Assembly: GCF_029836165.1 (NCBI RefSeq)
Contig: NZ_JAOEBG010000028.1
Location: 1 to 64,000, forward strand
Direction: 5' to 3'
Length of the DNA stretch: 64,000 nt
From: Pseudomonas sp. GD04091
GTDB taxonomy: Bacteria; Pseudomonadota; Gammaproteobacteria; Pseudomonadales; Pseudomonadaceae
A program made the translations under genes and the position numbers. Positions 25,765 through 34,134 of this stretch are shown one piece after another. The notes beneath the pieces are model-generated. The model did not search any database. It saw only the letters and a list, made by a program, of their open reading frames with translations, and was not told the DNA's origin. The first letter of the stretch is position 1, and each line of letters opens with the position of its first letter.

Positions 25765-27897
25765 ATGACCCCGCTTCGCCCTCGCCTCCCCCTCGGGCTG
25801 CTCAGCCTGGGCCTTGCCCTGCACAGTGGCCAGGGCCTGGCCGACGACAGCGTGACCCTGGCCCCCGTGCGCATCTCGGAAGTCCAGGACGACACCGGCT
25901 ACCAGGTACGCGAGGCCCAGGTCGGCGGCCTGCACGGCGCGCCGCTGCTCGATACCCCGGCCTCGGTCAGCGTGTTCAGCCGTCAGCTGCTCGACGACCG
26001 CCAGGTGCGCAAGCTGAGCGAGGTGCTGCAAAGCGATGCCTCGGTGGGCCAGAGCTACGCGCCGATCGGCTACTACGAGAACTTCAACGTGCGCGGTTTC
26101 GAACTCAACGCCGCCAGCAGCTATCGGATCAACGGCCAGACCATCGCCGGCGAGCAGAACGTGGCGCTGGAGAACAAGCAGCAGGTGGAGTTGCTCAAGG
26201 GGCTGTCGGGGCTGCAAAGCGGCGTGTCGGAGCCCGGCGGGCTGGTCAACTACGTGACCAAGCGCCCGCAGGACGTGCGCAGCGTCAGTGTCTCGAGCAA
26301 CGAACAAGGCGAGCGCTACCTGGCCACCGACCTGGGTGGCTGGTTCGGCGCCGAGCGTCAGTTCGGCCTGCGCGTCAACCTGGCCCATGAGGACATCCGT
26401 TCCTACGTCGACCATGCCGATGGCAAGCGGGATTTCGCCTCCGTGGCCCTGGACTGGCAGATCAGCCCGAACGCCGTGCTGGAACTGGACGCGGAGTACC
26501 AGCACCGCGAGCAGTACTCGGTGCCGGGGTACCAGTTGCTCGGCGGCACTCAGTTGCCCCATGGCATCGATCCCAAGGATCACCTGGCCTGGCAGTCGTG
26601 GGCGAAACCTGTGCAGAACGACTCGCTGAACCTGGGCGGGCGCTTCAAGTACCAGTTCAATGAGGCGTGGAACGGCACCTTGAGCGCTTCGCGCAGCAAG
26701 GTGGTGATCGATGACTACAGTGCGTTTGCCTGGGGCTCGAGTGAAGGGGCGTTCTTCGGCAGCAATGGCGACTATGACATCTACGATTTCCGCAGCCCGG
26801 ACGACACCCGCCGGATCGACGAGGCACAGGCCATGCTCGATGGGCGCTTCGATGCGCTGGGCGTCGGGCATGAGCTGACGGTCGGCGCCAGCGCCCAGCG
26901 CCGCACGCTCGATCAACGGCCGTACTACAACGAGTGGCTGGGCACCGGCAACATCGATTCCGGCGCACCCGCCCTGGAGCCCTCCGGCAGAGCGATCGGC
27001 GCCAGCGAGCGCCGCCTGGACAGCCGCCAGTACGGCCTGTTCGTCAGCGACCGGATCACCTTCAATGAAAACTGGCAGACCGTGATCGGTGCCCGGGAAG
27101 TGCGCCTGGATGAAAAGACCTGGAAGGAAACGGGTGAAGCCGACCGCCACACCCGGCAGTACCAACTTCTGCCGAACGCCGCGCTGATCTACAAGCCACG
27201 GCCGGACACCACGCTCTACGCGAGCTATTCGAAAGGCCTGTCCGCCGGTGGCACGGCGCCCTGGTTCGCCAGCAACGCCTCGGAGATTCTCGCGCCGACC
27301 TTGTCGCGCCAGCTCGAAGTCGGCATCAAGCGCGACTGGCAGGGCATGAGCTTCAGCGCGGCGCTGTTCCAGATCCGCCAGGCCTACCAGTACGCTCGCC
27401 CGGAGGGTGACGGTGGCTTCACCTACGTGCAGTCCGGCCAGCAGAAGAACACCGGCCTCGAACTGGGCGCCAGCGGCTGGGTGACCTCGAAGCTGCAGAT
27501 CCAGGCCAGCGCCGCGGCGATCCGCGCGCGGGTGCAGAACAGCGATACCGACGCCTACGAAGGCCACCAGGCGATCAACGTGCCGCGCCTGCGGGCCGCC
27601 GTGCAGGCCGACTACGCCCTGCCCGTCCCCGGCCTGGCCCTGCTCGGCGGCGCCCGCTACAGCGCCAGCAAGTACGCCAGCCAGGCGGGCAATGTCGAGG
27701 TCGGCGGGTATACCGTGTTCGACATCGGCAGCCGCTACCGCACCAACATCGGCGGCTACGACACCGTGCTGCGCCTGACCGTGGACAACGTCTTCGACAA
27801 GCGTTACTGGCGCGATGTCGGGGATTACCTGGGCGACAACTACCTGTTCCAGGGCGCGCCGCGTACCGCACGGCTGTCGGCGTCGGTCAGTTTCTGA
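25765..27897 (+). CDS. TonB-dependent siderophore receptor
   Basis: 710 aa outer-membrane receptor. Signal peptide MTPLRPRLPLGLLSLGLALHSGQGLA, plug domain (about 60-170, with NFNVRGFEL and GVSEPGGLVNYVTKRP), then a 22-strand barrel ending in Phe (SASVSF) as needed for outer-membrane insertion. TonB-box-like residues lie near DDSVTLAPVRI. It has no N-terminal signalling extension, so it is not a transducer. No sigma factor or siderophore genes are adjacent, and no recognisable Fur box was seen upstream, so the substrate (ferric siderophore or other) is open. Confidence 0.88.
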   Translation: MTPLRPRLPLGLLSLGLALHSGQGLADDSVTLAPVRISEVQDDTGYQVREAQVGGLHGAPLLDTPASVSVFSRQLLDDRQVRKLSEVLQSDASVGQSYAPIGYYENFNVRGFELNAASSYRINGQTIAGEQNVALENKQQVELLKGLSGLQSGVSEPGGLVNYVTKRPQDVRSVSVSSNEQGERYLATDLGGWFGAERQFGLRVNLAHEDIRSYVDHADGKRDFASVALDWQISPNAVLELDAEYQHREQYSVPGYQLLGGTQLPHGIDPKDHLAWQSWAKPVQNDSLNLGGRFKYQFNEAWNGTLSASRSKVVIDDYSAFAWGSSEGAFFGSNGDYDIYDFRSPDDTRRIDEAQAMLDGRFDALGVGHELTVGASAQRRTLDQRPYYNEWLGTGNIDSGAPALEPSGRAIGASERRLDSRQYGLFVSDRITFNENWQTVIGAREVRLDEKTWKETGEADRHTRQYQLLPNAALIYKPRPDTTLYASYSKGLSAGGTAPWFASNASEILAPTLSRQLEVGIKRDWQGMSFSAALFQIRQAYQYARPEGDGGFTYVQSGQQKNTGLELGASGWVTSKLQIQASAAAIRARVQNSDTDAYEGHQAINVPRLRAAVQADYALPVPGLALLGGARYSASKYASQAGNVEVGGYTVFDIGSRYRTNIGGYDTVLRLTVDNVFDKRYWRDVGDYLGDNYLFQGAPRTARLSASVSF

Positions 27898-27904
27898 CAG
27901 CGCC

Positions 27905-27945
27905 ATCGCTCCCACGGGCTGCGTGGGAGCGGGCTTGCCCCGCGA
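27905..27945. repeat. REP-like pair
   Basis: CGCTCCCACG and CGTGGGAGCG face each other around GGCTG, followed by GGCTTGCCCCGCG. This is another copy of the GTGGGAGCGGGCTTGCCC repeat, behind the TonB receptor gene. Confidence 0.6.
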
Positions 27946-27965
27946 CTGGGCTTTGCCAAACGCAA

Positions 27966-28002
27966 ACAAAAAGCCCCCGAACCTTTCGATTCGGGGGCTT
28001 TT
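27966..28002 (-). terminator. Terminator of tRNA-Ser
   Basis: Arms AAGCCCCCGAA / TTCGGGGGCTT pair around TCGAAAGG, and on the minus strand a T-run follows. It lies 10 nt behind the 3' CCA of tRNA-Ser and may also stop the TonB receptor transcript. Confidence 0.8.
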
Positions 28003-28011
28003 CGCAGAATG

Positions 28012-28101
28012 TGGCGGTGAAGAAGGGATTTGAACCCTTGATACGATTTCTCGTATACACACTTTCCAGGCGTGCTCCTTCGACCACTCGGACACTTCAC
28101 C
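28012..28101 (-). tRNA. tRNA-Ser (anticodon GGA)
   Basis: 90 nt including the encoded CCA (28014-28012). The acceptor arm GGTGAAG pairs with CTTCACC. A long variable arm and the anticodon loop CTGGAAA with anticodon GGA, between CACGC and GTGTG, identify it as a serine tRNA reading UCC and UCU. The T-arm reads GGGTTCAAATCCC. No integrase or direct repeat nearby suggests use as an integration site. Confidence 0.95.
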
Positions 28102-28139
28102 GTTTTCTCTTCAAGCTGTTCAGCCTGTCGAGGCGCGCT

Positions 28140-28168
28140 AATTTAGTGGAAGCGCTTTTCTTTGGCAA
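28140..28168 (-). promoter_or_regulatory. Sigma-70 promoter of tRNA-Ser
   Basis: On the minus strand TTGCCA (28168-28163), 17 nt, TAAATT (28145-28140), followed by AGCGCGCC, a GC-rich discriminator typical of stable-RNA promoters. It lies about 40 nt before the tRNA 5' end. Confidence 0.75.
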
Positions 28169-28391
28169 GCATTTTTTTCAGAATTTTCATGCGCTTAAGC
28201 CAATCGGCGGAAAAGTCCGGGCAATCAAGGCAATGCTGCCATTGTACCCAGCGCTTTTCCCCGCTCCCGATCGCCTGCCCCACTGGCGCAAGGCACACAG
28301 GCCAGGTGCTGACCGGTCAGTCAGTCTTGGCGCTTTACCTGGCCGAAATGGCTGGGTAACGTCATCGCCACGCCATCCAAAGGACTCTGCC

Positions 28392-29081
28392 ATGAGCGAG
28401 CTGATTACCTACCACGCCGAAGACGGCATCGCCACCCTGACCCTGAACAACGGCAAGGTCAACGCCATCTCCCCGGACGTCATCGCCGCCTTCAACGCCG
28501 CCCTGGACCGTGCCGCGGAAGAACGCGCGGTGGTGATCATCACCGGCCAGCCGGGCATTCTCTCCGGCGGCTACGACCTCAAGGTGATGACCGCCGGCCC
28601 CAAGGAAGCCGTCGGCCTGGTCACCGCCGGCTCCACCCTGGCCCGCCGCCTGCTCTCGCACCCGTTCCCGGTGATCGTCGCCTGCCCGGGCAACGCGGTG
28701 GCCAAGGGCGCCTTCCTGCTGCTCTCGGGCGACTACCGCATCGGCGTGGAAGGGCCGTACAAGATCTGCCTGAACGAGGTGCAGATCGGCATGACCATGC
28801 ACCACGCCGGCATCGAGCTGGCCCGTGATCGCCTGAGTCGCGCGGCGTTCCAGCGTTCGGTGAACAACGCCGAGATCTTCGACCCGCAGGGCGCCCGCGA
28901 AGCCGGCTTCCTCGACAAGGTGGTGCCGGCCGAACAGCTGCAGGAGGCCGCCCTGGCCGCTGCCCGCGAATTGAAGAAGCTGAACATGCTGGCGCACAAG
29001 AACACCAAGCTGAAGGTGCGCAAGGGGCTGCTGGAAGCCCTGGACGAGGCGATCCTGCTGGACCAGAACCACCTGGGCTGA
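28392..29081 (+). CDS. Crotonase / enoyl-CoA hydratase family protein
   Basis: 229 aa, short for the crotonase family (usually about 255-260). Oxyanion-hole segments GILSGGYDLKVM and GNAVAKGAFLLLSGDYRIG are present. Glu129 in CLNEVQIGM corresponds to one catalytic glutamate, while the second region (HHAGIELARDRL) differs from the usual GGTQRL motif. Hydratase activity is therefore likely but not certain; an isomerase or hydrolase variant is possible. The start is the ATG at 28392. It is a single gene. Confidence 0.82.
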   Translation: MSELITYHAEDGIATLTLNNGKVNAISPDVIAAFNAALDRAAEERAVVIITGQPGILSGGYDLKVMTAGPKEAVGLVTAGSTLARRLLSHPFPVIVACPGNAVAKGAFLLLSGDYRIGVEGPYKICLNEVQIGMTMHHAGIELARDRLSRAAFQRSVNNAEIFDPQGAREAGFLDKVVPAEQLQEAALAAARELKKLNMLAHKNTKLKVRKGLLEALDEAILLDQNHLG

Positions 29082-29105
29082 CCCCTCCACGGCTTTGCTC
29101 GTGGG

Positions 29106-29168
29106 CTTTGTGGGAGCGGGCTTGCCCCCGCGATGATCGCCATCGCAGGCAAGCCCGCTCCCACAAAG
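29106..29168. repeat. Paired REP-like elements forming a 20-bp inverted repeat
   Basis: CTTTGTGGGAGCGGGCTTGC (29106-29125) and its exact reverse complement (29149-29168) with 23 nt between. A long perfect stem between the crotonase and acyltransferase genes. Confidence 0.8.
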
Positions 29169-29271
29169 ATTGCTCCCACGTGCTATCCAAGCCCCGCACA
29201 CCGCACCAACGTTTGCCCCAGACAGTGCACACCCGTACACTGCGCCGCGACTGTCCGGTGTGAGTCGTACC

Positions 29272-29991
29272 ATGCTTTATATCCTGCGCATGCTCCTGCT
29301 GGCGCTGCACTTCCTGTTCGTGGGCATCGTGGGCCTGGTCATCGGCCTGCTGCGCCCGTTCAACCCCGACAACAGCCGGCTGTTCGCCCGCCTCTACAGC
29401 GTGCCCGCGGCCTGGTTCATGCGCATCAAGGTCAAGGCCGAGGTCGGCCCGTTGTGGGACCAGCCCCCCGGCTGCGTGATCATCGCCAACCATCAGTCCA
29501 ACTACGACCTGTTCATCCTCGGCCAAGTGGTGCCGCGCCGCACCGTGGCCATCGGCAAGAAGAGCCTGGGCTGGATCCCGTTGTTCGGCCAGCTGTTCTG
29601 GCTGGGTGGCAACGTGCTGGTGGACCGCAAGAACGCCTACCAGGCGCGCAAGGCCATGCAGGCCACCACCCGTACCCTGCGCGACGACACCTCGATCTGG
29701 ATCTTCCCCGAAGGCACGCGCAACCCTGGCGAGCAGTTGCTGGCATTCAAGAAAGGCGCCTTCCACATGGCGGTCGAGGCCGGAGTACCGATCGTGCCGG
29801 TCTGCGTCAGCCGCTATTCGCGGCGCCTGGGCCTCAACAGCTGGCGCCAGCGCACAGTGATCGTCCGCTCGCTGGCACCCATCGCCACCGCCGGCCTGAC
29901 CCAGCAGGACCTGCCGGCGCTGATCGAACAATGCCGCAGCCAGATGCAGCACTGCATCGACCACATGGAAAGCGAACTGGCGGGGAGCTGA
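29272..29991 (+). CDS. plsC: 1-acyl-sn-glycerol-3-phosphate acyltransferase (PlsC family)
   Basis: 239 aa. Acylates lysophosphatidate in phospholipid synthesis at the inner membrane. An N-terminal hydrophobic helix (about 5-27) precedes the catalytic NHQSNYD motif (His74, Asp79) and the FPEGTR motif (residues 145-150) that binds the glycerophosphate. Length matches bacterial PlsC. The start is the ATG at 29272. Pseudomonads often carry more than one PlsC homologue, so which paralogue this is cannot be said. Confidence 0.88.
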   Translation: MLYILRMLLLALHFLFVGIVGLVIGLLRPFNPDNSRLFARLYSVPAAWFMRIKVKAEVGPLWDQPPGCVIIANHQSNYDLFILGQVVPRRTVAIGKKSLGWIPLFGQLFWLGGNVLVDRKNAYQARKAMQATTRTLRDDTSIWIFPEGTRNPGEQLLAFKKGAFHMAVEAGVPIVPVCVSRYSRRLGLNSWRQRTVIVRSLAPIATAGLTQQDLPALIEQCRSQMQHCIDHMESELAGS

Positions 29992-30117
29992 CACACCTGC
30001 ACGAGGGCATCCGCCTGTGCAGGAGCGGCCAGGGCAAATCTTCACCCGCCACAGGTTGCCCCGCGCCGCTACACAGCCCAAGCTGTCTGCCATGTTCAAC
30101 CGAATAAGCGGACAACC

Positions 30118-31089
30118 ATGGGTCGAGTCGTCGCAGCGGCGGTCTACAGCGCCGGTAGAAAGGTCACCAATATCAACCTCGACGAGGGCGCCGAATGGGC
30201 ACGCAAGCCCGGGCACTTCGTCTGGATCGGCCTGGAAGAGCCCAACGCCGAGGAACTGGCCAACCTGCAACGCCAGTTCGGCCTGCACGAGCTGGCCATC
30301 GAGGACGCCCTGGAGAAGCACAGCCGGCCAAAGCTGGAAACCTTCGGCGACGCGCTGTTCATCGTCACCTACTCCCCCGTGCGCCATGAGGGCCGGCTCG
30401 AATTCATCGAGACCCATATCTTCGCCGGCAACGGCTACATCATCACCTGCCGCAACGGCCACTCGAAGTCCTATGCCCTGGTACGCCAACGCTGCGAGGC
30501 GCGACCGCTGCTGCTCGAACATGGCGAAGACTTCGTGCTCTATGCCCTGCTCGACTTCGTCACCGAGAACTATCAGCCGGTGAGCGAGGCCATTCATGGC
30601 GAGATCGAGGAGCTGGAGCAGAGCGTGCTCGGCAACTCGCTGAAGGAAGAGGACATCCAGCGCCTGCACAGCCTGCGCCGCGACATCCTGCGCCTGCGCC
30701 GCTACGTCGCCCCGATGGTGGAGATCAGCGAGGAACTGCAGCGCCTGAGCTTCCCGTTCATCGACAAGAACATGCGCCCGTATTTCCGTGACGTGCAGAT
30801 CCACGTCACCCGGCAGATGGAGGATCTGGCCGGGATCCGCGACATCGCCAGCCAGACCATCGAGATCGGCATGCTGCTGGAATCGTCACGCCAGAGCATC
30901 ACCCAGCGCAAGTTCGCCGCCTGGGCGGCGATCCTGGCGTTTCCGACGGCGGTCGCGGGGATCTATGGGATGAACTTCCAGAACATGCCGGAGCTGGCAT
31001 GGCGCTATGGCTACTTCGGTGTGCTGGGGGTGATCGCCCTGGGGTGTTCGGGGTTGTATTTCAGCTTCAAGCGTTCGGGGTGGCTTTAA
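30118..31089 (+). CDS. CorA-family magnesium/divalent cation transporter
   Basis: 323 aa. A large N-terminal cytoplasmic domain and long helices are followed by two C-terminal transmembrane helices. The signature GMN lies in GIYGMNFQNMPELAWRYGYF at the first membrane exit. Mg2+ is the usual substrate, though ZntB-like members carry Zn2+. The start is the ATG at 30118. It appears monocistronic and is followed by hairpins. Confidence 0.9.
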   Translation: MGRVVAAAVYSAGRKVTNINLDEGAEWARKPGHFVWIGLEEPNAEELANLQRQFGLHELAIEDALEKHSRPKLETFGDALFIVTYSPVRHEGRLEFIETHIFAGNGYIITCRNGHSKSYALVRQRCEARPLLLEHGEDFVLYALLDFVTENYQPVSEAIHGEIEELEQSVLGNSLKEEDIQRLHSLRRDILRLRRYVAPMVEISEELQRLSFPFIDKNMRPYFRDVQIHVTRQMEDLAGIRDIASQTIEIGMLLESSRQSITQRKFAAWAAILAFPTAVAGIYGMNFQNMPELAWRYGYFGVLGVIALGCSGLYFSFKRSGWL

Positions 31090-31136
31090 GATCGCCGGGG
31101 GCGCCGCGCGCCCCTTGCGCCGGCAGGCCGGCGAAA

Positions 31137-31153
31137 AGGCCGCAAAGCGGCCT
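31137..31153. terminator. Short hairpin between convergent corA-like and amidotransferase genes
   Basis: AGGCCGC AAA GCGGCCT, preceded by a second GC-rich hairpin GGGGGCGCCGCGCGCCCC near 31098. No T-tract. Probably limits read-through between the convergent genes. Confidence 0.5.
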
Positions 31154-31160
31154 CGCGTGA

Positions 31161-31895
31161 TCAGGCGGCGCTGCCACCCTTCTTGGCTGGCTGCTGGACG
31201 AAGCGCAACATCCACTCGCCCACCAGATCCCCCTGGTGTTCGGTGGCCAGGCTGGCCACCGCCTTCTGGTACACCTCGTCACCCAGGTACGCCTGGCGCG
31301 CGTCGAGCAGCGCACGGGAGTAGTCATGGACGAACTCGGGATGTCCCTGGAAACACAGCACCTGGTCACGGATGTGGTAGGCGGCGTTCGGGCAGAAATC
31401 GCTGGAAGCGATCACCGTGGCGCCTTCGGGCAGCTCGGTGACCTGGTCCTGGTGGCTGATCAACAGGGTCAGCTCGGTCACCTCAGGGTCCATCCACGGC
31501 GCATGGGCCGCCAGGCTGTAGCGATGAATCCCCACCCCCCAGCCCTTGTCGGCACGCTCGGCCTTGCCGCCGAGGGTCAACGCCAGCAACTGGTGGCCGA
31601 AGCAGACGCCCAGCAGCTTCTCGCCGCGCTGGTAGAGTTTGAGCAGGTAGGCCTTGAGCGTCCGGATCCACGGGTCGTCACCGAACGAGTCGGCCTTGCT
31701 GCCGGTCACCAGATACGCATCGAAGCGTTCGCCGTCAGGGGGGTAATCGCCGTTCATCACGTTGTACACGTCAAACTCGGCGGCGATCGGCTGGCGCGAA
31801 AACAGCTGCTCGAACATCCTTCCGTAGCCCTGATATTGCGCGACCAGTTCCGGTCGCAGGACATCGGTTTCGAGGATGCAGATGCGTAACGACAT
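31161..31895 (-). CDS. Class I glutamine amidotransferase (GuaA-like domain, stand-alone)
   Basis: 244 aa. Catalytic triad visible: Cys98 in GVCFGHQLLAL, His185 and Glu187 in FQGHPEF. The N-terminal SLRICILETD and GYGRMFEQLF fit the stand-alone GMP-synthase-like amidotransferases, some of which are gamma-glutamyl peptidases or hydrolases. No synthetase partner is nearby, so the nitrogen acceptor is unknown. The start is the ATG at 31895. Confidence 0.83.
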   Translation of the reverse strand: MSLRICILETDVLRPELVAQYQGYGRMFEQLFSRQPIAAEFDVYNVMNGDYPPDGERFDAYLVTGSKADSFGDDPWIRTLKAYLLKLYQRGEKLLGVCFGHQLLALTLGGKAERADKGWGVGIHRYSLAAHAPWMDPEVTELTLLISHQDQVTELPEGATVIASSDFCPNAAYHIRDQVLCFQGHPEFVHDYSRALLDARQAYLGDEVYQKAVASLATEHQGDLVGEWMLRFVQQPAKKGGSAA

Positions 31896-32259
31896 AGCGG
31901 TAGTCCTGAACGACATGTGGGTGGGATTTTTGGTAGAGACTGACGCGAAAGACCCGCACAAGCAAGTAGGATGTCCAGACGAACGGTAGGCGCTGTAACC
32001 CTTGGTAACCCTGGGCGCGCACTCGTCTAGCCTGAGCGTGCCAGCGAAATGGCCAATGGCCTTTAAGCAATCGGAAATCAACCGGTAGCTGGTTAGAACA
32101 AAGGGTTCTGAAACAGGGATGACGCGGCCCCTACTGTTGGTTGTATACCCAGAAACACGAGGCAGGCAGAGGGCGCCACATCGTGCCACTGCGATCGACC
32201 CGACGCGAGACAAGGAAGCCAAGGCTTATTCAGGAATAACAACAAGAAGGCGGTCCGCC
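31896..32259. other. Intergenic region between divergent amidotransferase gene and small ORF
   Basis: 364 nt without a convincing protein gene. It contains a direct repeat GTAACCCTTGGTAACCC near 31997-32013, the overlapping ATGGCCAATGGCC near 32048, and AAYAAYAA-type sequence at its right end. No strong promoter or terminator could be assigned. A small RNA is possible but not supported by a clear terminator. Confidence 0.35.
32235..32248 (+). promoter_or_regulatory. Possible Crc/Hfq catabolite-activity (CA) motif
   Basis: AATAACAACAAGAA matches the AAnAANAA pattern bound by Hfq with Crc in Pseudomonas and overlaps the ribosome site AAGAAGG of the 31-codon ORF at 32260. Binding would block its translation. 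Inferred from sequence only. Confidence 0.4.
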
Positions 32260-32355
32260 ATGTTCAGACAATCGAAAGTACGCCAAGCGGGGCTCATCCT
32301 CTTCGCCACGACGCTGCTGCTCATCCTGCCGAACCTCACGCGACTGTTCGGCTGA
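32260..32355 (+). CDS. Candidate 31-aa single-pass membrane peptide
   Basis: Short positive N-terminus (MFRQSKVRQ) followed by a hydrophobic stretch AGLILFATTLLLILPNL and a short tail. ATG with an AAGAAGG ribosome site 7-8 nt upstream. It lies 66 nt ahead of the cytochrome gene on the same strand and could be a small partner or a leader peptide. No family is recognised. Too short to be certain it is a gene. Confidence 0.5.
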   Translation: MFRQSKVRQAGLILFATTLLLILPNLTRLFG

Positions 32356-32421
32356 CGCGGCCTGTGGCCATTTCCGACAACGCACAGGTAATCTGCCAGC
32401 CTTGATGGCTGGAGATTGCCC

Positions 32422-33222
32422 ATGCGCCTGTGCCTCACCCTGCTCTGCCTGTTTGCCCTGCCAGTGACAGCGGCGCAACTGACCCTCGAACTCGGCGATG
32501 CCAGCCGCCAGTGGCGCAGCGAGCAGCTGCTCGACCATGCACAGGCCCGTGACATCACCGTGGATCAGGATGTCGCCTACCAGCGAACCATGCACTACCG
32601 TGCCATCCCTCTGGCAGTACTGCTGGAAGGCGTGCGCCCGGGCGATCACCTGCAAGCCGTGGCGCTCGATGGCTTCGCGGCCGAAATGCCCGCGGCGCCC
32701 TTGTTGCAGCAGGGGCCGGCACAGGCCTGGCTGGCGGTCGAGGACCCAGCCCAGCCCTGGCCCTCGCTGGGCAGCGGCAGAGCCAGCGCCGGGCCGTTCT
32801 ACCTGGTGTGGCAAAACCCACACGCCAGCGCGATTCGCCCGGAGCAATGGCCGTTCCAGATCGCCACGATTCGCCGTCTGCCACCGGTGGAAACACGCTT
32901 CCCCGCCCTGCTGCCCGACCCGGCCCTGGCCGAGCACGACCCCGTTCGCCAGGGTTTCGCCCTGTTCCAGCAGAATTGCCTGGCCTGCCATCGCCTCAAT
33001 GGCGCGGGCGATGCGCAGTTCGGGCCGGACCTGAACCTGCCGCACAACCCGACCGAATACTTCCAGCCGGCATTCCTGCGCCAGTACCTTCGTGACCCAC
33101 AGAGCCTGCGGCACTGGCCGCAGGCGAAGATGCCGGCCTTCCCCGAACAAGTACTGAAAGATGATGAGCTCGATGCGCTGCTGGCCTACCTGAAGCACAT
33201 GGCCGCGCGTAAACAGCCCTGA
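32422..33222 (+). CDS. Periplasmic c-type cytochrome with N-terminal SUOX-like region
   Basis: 266 aa. Signal peptide MRLCLTLLCLFALPVTAA. Residues about 19-155 resemble the molybdopterin-oxidoreductase (SUOX-like) fold without an obvious cofactor Cys (LPLAVLLEGVRPGDHLQAVALDGFAAEMP style). A single haem-c domain follows with CLACH (Cys186, Cys189, His190) and a likely axial Met237 in AKMPAF. Probably an electron-transfer protein of the periplasm. No dehydrogenase partner is adjacent, so its redox partner is unknown. Confidence 0.8.
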   Translation: MRLCLTLLCLFALPVTAAQLTLELGDASRQWRSEQLLDHAQARDITVDQDVAYQRTMHYRAIPLAVLLEGVRPGDHLQAVALDGFAAEMPAAPLLQQGPAQAWLAVEDPAQPWPSLGSGRASAGPFYLVWQNPHASAIRPEQWPFQIATIRRLPPVETRFPALLPDPALAEHDPVRQGFALFQQNCLACHRLNGAGDAQFGPDLNLPHNPTEYFQPAFLRQYLRDPQSLRHWPQAKMPAFPEQVLKDDELDALLAYLKHMAARKQP

Positions 33223-33234
33223 GGTTGGAGCGGC

Positions 33235-33567
33235 CTAGGCGATCGGCCGTTCCTGCTTGACGCCCCAGCCCTCGACCTCGCCACCGTAGGGTGAAACGAC
33301 CCGTTCGAAAGCCTGTTCGAAGGCCCCGATGCCACCGTGGGTGGCAAACATGACCTTGCTCAACTCCAGGTGCCAGGCGCCGTCGTCACGTTCGCTCACC
33401 TGGGCACTGAGGGATTCGCCGCGAAACTGCCGCGCCGCCCGGCGGGCACCGGCTTCATCAGGAAAGACGGCATAGAACTCGATGGGATGGATGCGGGTGA
33501 AGTCGAAACCGCCAGCTTTCATCTGGCGCAGGACGCTGCTGCTGATGTCGTCGTTCTGGCTGCTCAT
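33235..33567 (-). CDS. RraB-family (ribonuclease E inhibitor B-like) protein
   Basis: 110 aa. Contains the RraB/DUF695-like pattern HPIEFYAVFPDEAGARRAARQFRGE...ELSKVMFATHGGIGAFEQAFERVVSPYGGEVEGWGV, a small alpha/beta domain. In E. coli RraB binds the RNase E scaffold and changes degradosome composition; the role in Pseudomonas is unproven. The start is the ATG at 33567; the longer reading has no support. Confidence 0.78.
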   Translation of the reverse strand: MSSQNDDISSSVLRQMKAGGFDFTRIHPIEFYAVFPDEAGARRAARQFRGESLSAQVSERDDGAWHLELSKVMFATHGGIGAFEQAFERVVSPYGGEVEGWGVKQERPIA

Positions 33568-33753
33568 GAAACGTCCTCCTGCATAGCAATGGATAGACTT
33601 TCCGTGCACAACGCACCTGCCTGGCACACAAGGCATGCCTGACAATACGAGCGGATTGCAAGACGCGAATGGAGCAGACGCCGGCCCGCAGATTAGACCG
33701 ACACCTGTGTGCAGCGTAGCGCCTGTGCAGGCACTACGCCAGCGAGCGGCGGC

Positions 33754-33990
33754 CTAGGGCACCTGGCGAATGGTCGTGATGATCACGCCGCTCTGTTCCT
33801 TGAGCCAACGTGCGGTGGGGGAATAGCTGCGGTCCTGGAAGTCATTGAGGTCCAGTTCGTCCATGAGCGGGAACAAACGCGAACGGATGGCGCGCGCGGC
33901 GTCTTCCTCGCTGGGGCGCTGTTCGGCATCGATCAGCAGTGTCTGTGGTTCGCCCTTCTGGTCGGCAAAGCTGACTTCCCACGCTTTCAT
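33754..33990 (-). CDS. Small conserved hypothetical protein
   Basis: 78 aa, acidic and soluble (MKAWEVSFADQKGEPQTLLIDAEQRPSEEDAARAIRSRLFP...). It looks like a compact alpha/beta domain with an N-terminal beta hairpin. No signal peptide, membrane segment or known motif. It stands alone between the RraB-like gene and the LTA-synthase-like gene. Not recognised. Confidence 0.6.
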   Translation of the reverse strand: MKAWEVSFADQKGEPQTLLIDAEQRPSEEDAARAIRSRLFPLMDELDLNDFQDRSYSPTARWLKEQSGVIITTIRQVP

Positions 33991-34087
33991 CGATCAGCCC
34001 TCGCTGGCACAACGGTAAGTGGAACGGTGTATTAGCTTGACCGTCCCGCAGGGCCAAACGTTCAGCCCGGTACATGAAACCGCATGA

Positions 34088-34117
34088 AAAAAGCCCGCCG
34101 GTCGACGGCGGGCTTTC
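34088..34117. terminator. Terminator behind the LTA-synthase-like gene
   Basis: AAAAAAGCCCGCCG GTCGA CGGCGGGCTTTC: a strong hairpin with an A-run on the left, which is a T-run for the minus-strand gene ending at 34135. Confidence 0.85.
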
Positions 34118-34134
34118 AGGGTTGCCGAGCGGGT

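Noticed and set aside
25177..28095. Minus-strand open frame of 972 codons
   Set aside because: It runs through tRNA-Ser and opposite the TonB-dependent receptor; no domain is recognisable, and codon pattern is that of an antisense shadow.
28012..28101. tRNA-Ser as attachment site of an integrated element
   Set aside because: No integrase gene and no direct repeat of the tRNA 3' end was seen on either side; the flanks are backbone genes.
28621..30804. Minus-strand open frame of 727 codons
   Set aside because: It crosses several real plus-strand genes (crotonase, plsC, corA-like) and their intergenic REP elements; no family resemblance.
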